Below the pieces are notes generated by a model. The model was given only the letters and a program-made list of their open reading frames with translations. It had not been told where the DNA came from and searched no databases. A program made the position numbers and the translations under genes. This document shows positions 5,217 to 5,773 of a DNA stretch of 5,773 nt, in pieces. Positions within the stretch are counted from its first letter, which is position 1; each line of letters opens with the position of its first letter. Source of the DNA: an uncultured bacterium (lineage in GTDB: Bacteria > Actinomycetota > Coriobacteriia > Coriobacteriales > Coriobacteriaceae); NCBI GenBank assembly GCA_905215755.1, contig CAJMRE010000056.1:1-5773 (forward strand), read 5' to 3'.

Positions 5217-5773
5217 TTATCGATAAGATACGGACTGCTGAGAATCCTTCACGACTACATCGTGGGCGCCGCCTTCGACGATCGAGGTCGAGCTGACCAG
5301 CGTTAGGCGTGCCTTTTCCTGGAGCTCGGGGATCGAGAGGGCGCCGCAGTTGCACATCGTTGACTTGACCTTGTAGAGCGTGCCGCCCACGCCGTCCTTG
5401 AGGGAACCGGCGTAGGGAACGTAGGAGTCGACGCCCTCGACGAAGCTAAGCTTCGCGGCGCCGCCCAGGTCGTAGCGCTGCCAGTTGCGAGCACGCGCAG
5501 AACCCTCGCCCCAGTACTCCTTCATGTACTGACCGTTCACGTTGACGCGCTCGGTCGGGCTCTCGTCAAAGCGGGCGAAGTAACGACCCAGCATCATAAA
5601 GTCTGCACCCATGGCCAGGGCGAGCGTCATGTGGTAGTCGTAGACGATACCGCCGTCGGAGCACACGGGCACGTAGACGCCGGTCTCCTCGTAGTACTCG
5701 TCGCGAGCGCGGCAGACATCGATCAGCGCGGTGGCCTGGCCACGGCCGATGCCCTTGGTCTCGCGGGTGATGC
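5217..5773 (-). CDS. guaB: IMP dehydrogenase, C-terminal part (cut by window edge)
   Basis: IMP dehydrogenase oxidises IMP to XMP with NAD+, the committed step of guanine nucleotide synthesis in the cytoplasm. The window holds 184 complete codons plus two bases (GC) of the preceding one. The next residues, ITRETKGIGRGQA, place the catalytic Cys-loop at the very edge, and the cut codon is compatible with TGC (Cys), which is inference. Visible landmarks, numbered in the fragment, are the phosphate-binding SDGGI (38-42), GADFMMLGRYFARFDESP (55-72), the mobile-flap Arg-Tyr pair in NWQRY (99-100), EGVDSYVPYAG (112-122) and the C-terminal SIVEGGAHDV. The sequence departs from textbook IMPDH (GRYFAR instead of the usual GSxLAG, and MCNCGALSIPEL near the end) and belongs to a divergent clade that I recall from anaerobic Firmicutes and related gut bacteria. 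CBS domains, if any, would be outside the window. The stop TAA is at 5217-5219 after a short polar tail. GMP reductase is a less likely alternative because of the NWQRY flap. Confidence 0.9.
   Translation of the reverse strand, partial: ITRETKGIGRGQATALIDVCRARDEYYEETGVYVPVCSDGGIVYDYHMTLALAMGADFMMLGRYFARFDESPTERVNVNGQYMKEYWGEGSARARNWQRYDLGGAAKLSFVEGVDSYVPYAGSLKDGVGGTLYKVKSTMCNCGALSIPELQEKARLTLVSSTSIVEGGAHDVVVKDSQQSVSYR

Overview
The window is an ordinary-looking stretch of housekeeping genes from a GC-rich bacterium. The genes are GC-rich, with codons mostly ending in G or C, and the two larger intergenic regions are more AT-rich. All five genes lie on the minus strand. From high to low coordinate they are guaB (IMP dehydrogenase, 3' part only), leuS (leucyl-tRNA synthetase), rimP (30S maturation factor), nusA (transcription elongation/termination factor) and infB (translation initiation factor IF-2, 5' part only). 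The rimP-nusA-infB order is classical. The GC-rich coding style, the divergent IMP dehydrogenase clade and the short NusA suggest an actinobacterium, most likely of the class Coriobacteriia (Collinsella-like). That placement is inference from pattern recall and is not proven.

Layout. Positions 5217-5773 hold the C-terminal part of guaB. Positions 4958-5216 are intergenic: a terminator-like hairpin after guaB, a candidate extended -10 promoter, then a long inverted repeat (29-bp arms, about 120 nt in all) that fills most of the predicted leuS leader. Positions 2381-4957 are a complete leuS. Positions 2123-2380 hold a leuS terminator, a candidate sigma-70 type promoter, and a second terminator-shaped hairpin whose U-run ends 20 nt before the rimP start codon. 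Positions 1628-2122 are rimP, 382-1626 nusA, and 1-291 the start of infB. rimP and nusA are one base apart. nusA and infB are separated by 90 bp with no gene between them.

The rimP-nusA-infB genes form an expression-machinery operon: ribosome assembly, transcription elongation and termination, and translation initiation. The most interesting points are regulatory or structural. First, an intrinsic-terminator-like element sits between the only convincing promoter and rimP, so operon expression may be controlled by attenuation, possibly involving NusA itself. Second, leuS has a long structured leader that is not a recognisable T-box. Third, NusA ends in an acidic tail with a C-x9-C-x10-C-x2-H pattern like a small zinc-binding knuckle, and the ylxR and ylxQ genes often found between nusA and infB are absent. 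No mobile element with a transposase, CRISPR array, tRNA or rRNA was seen, and no clearly new multi-gene system.
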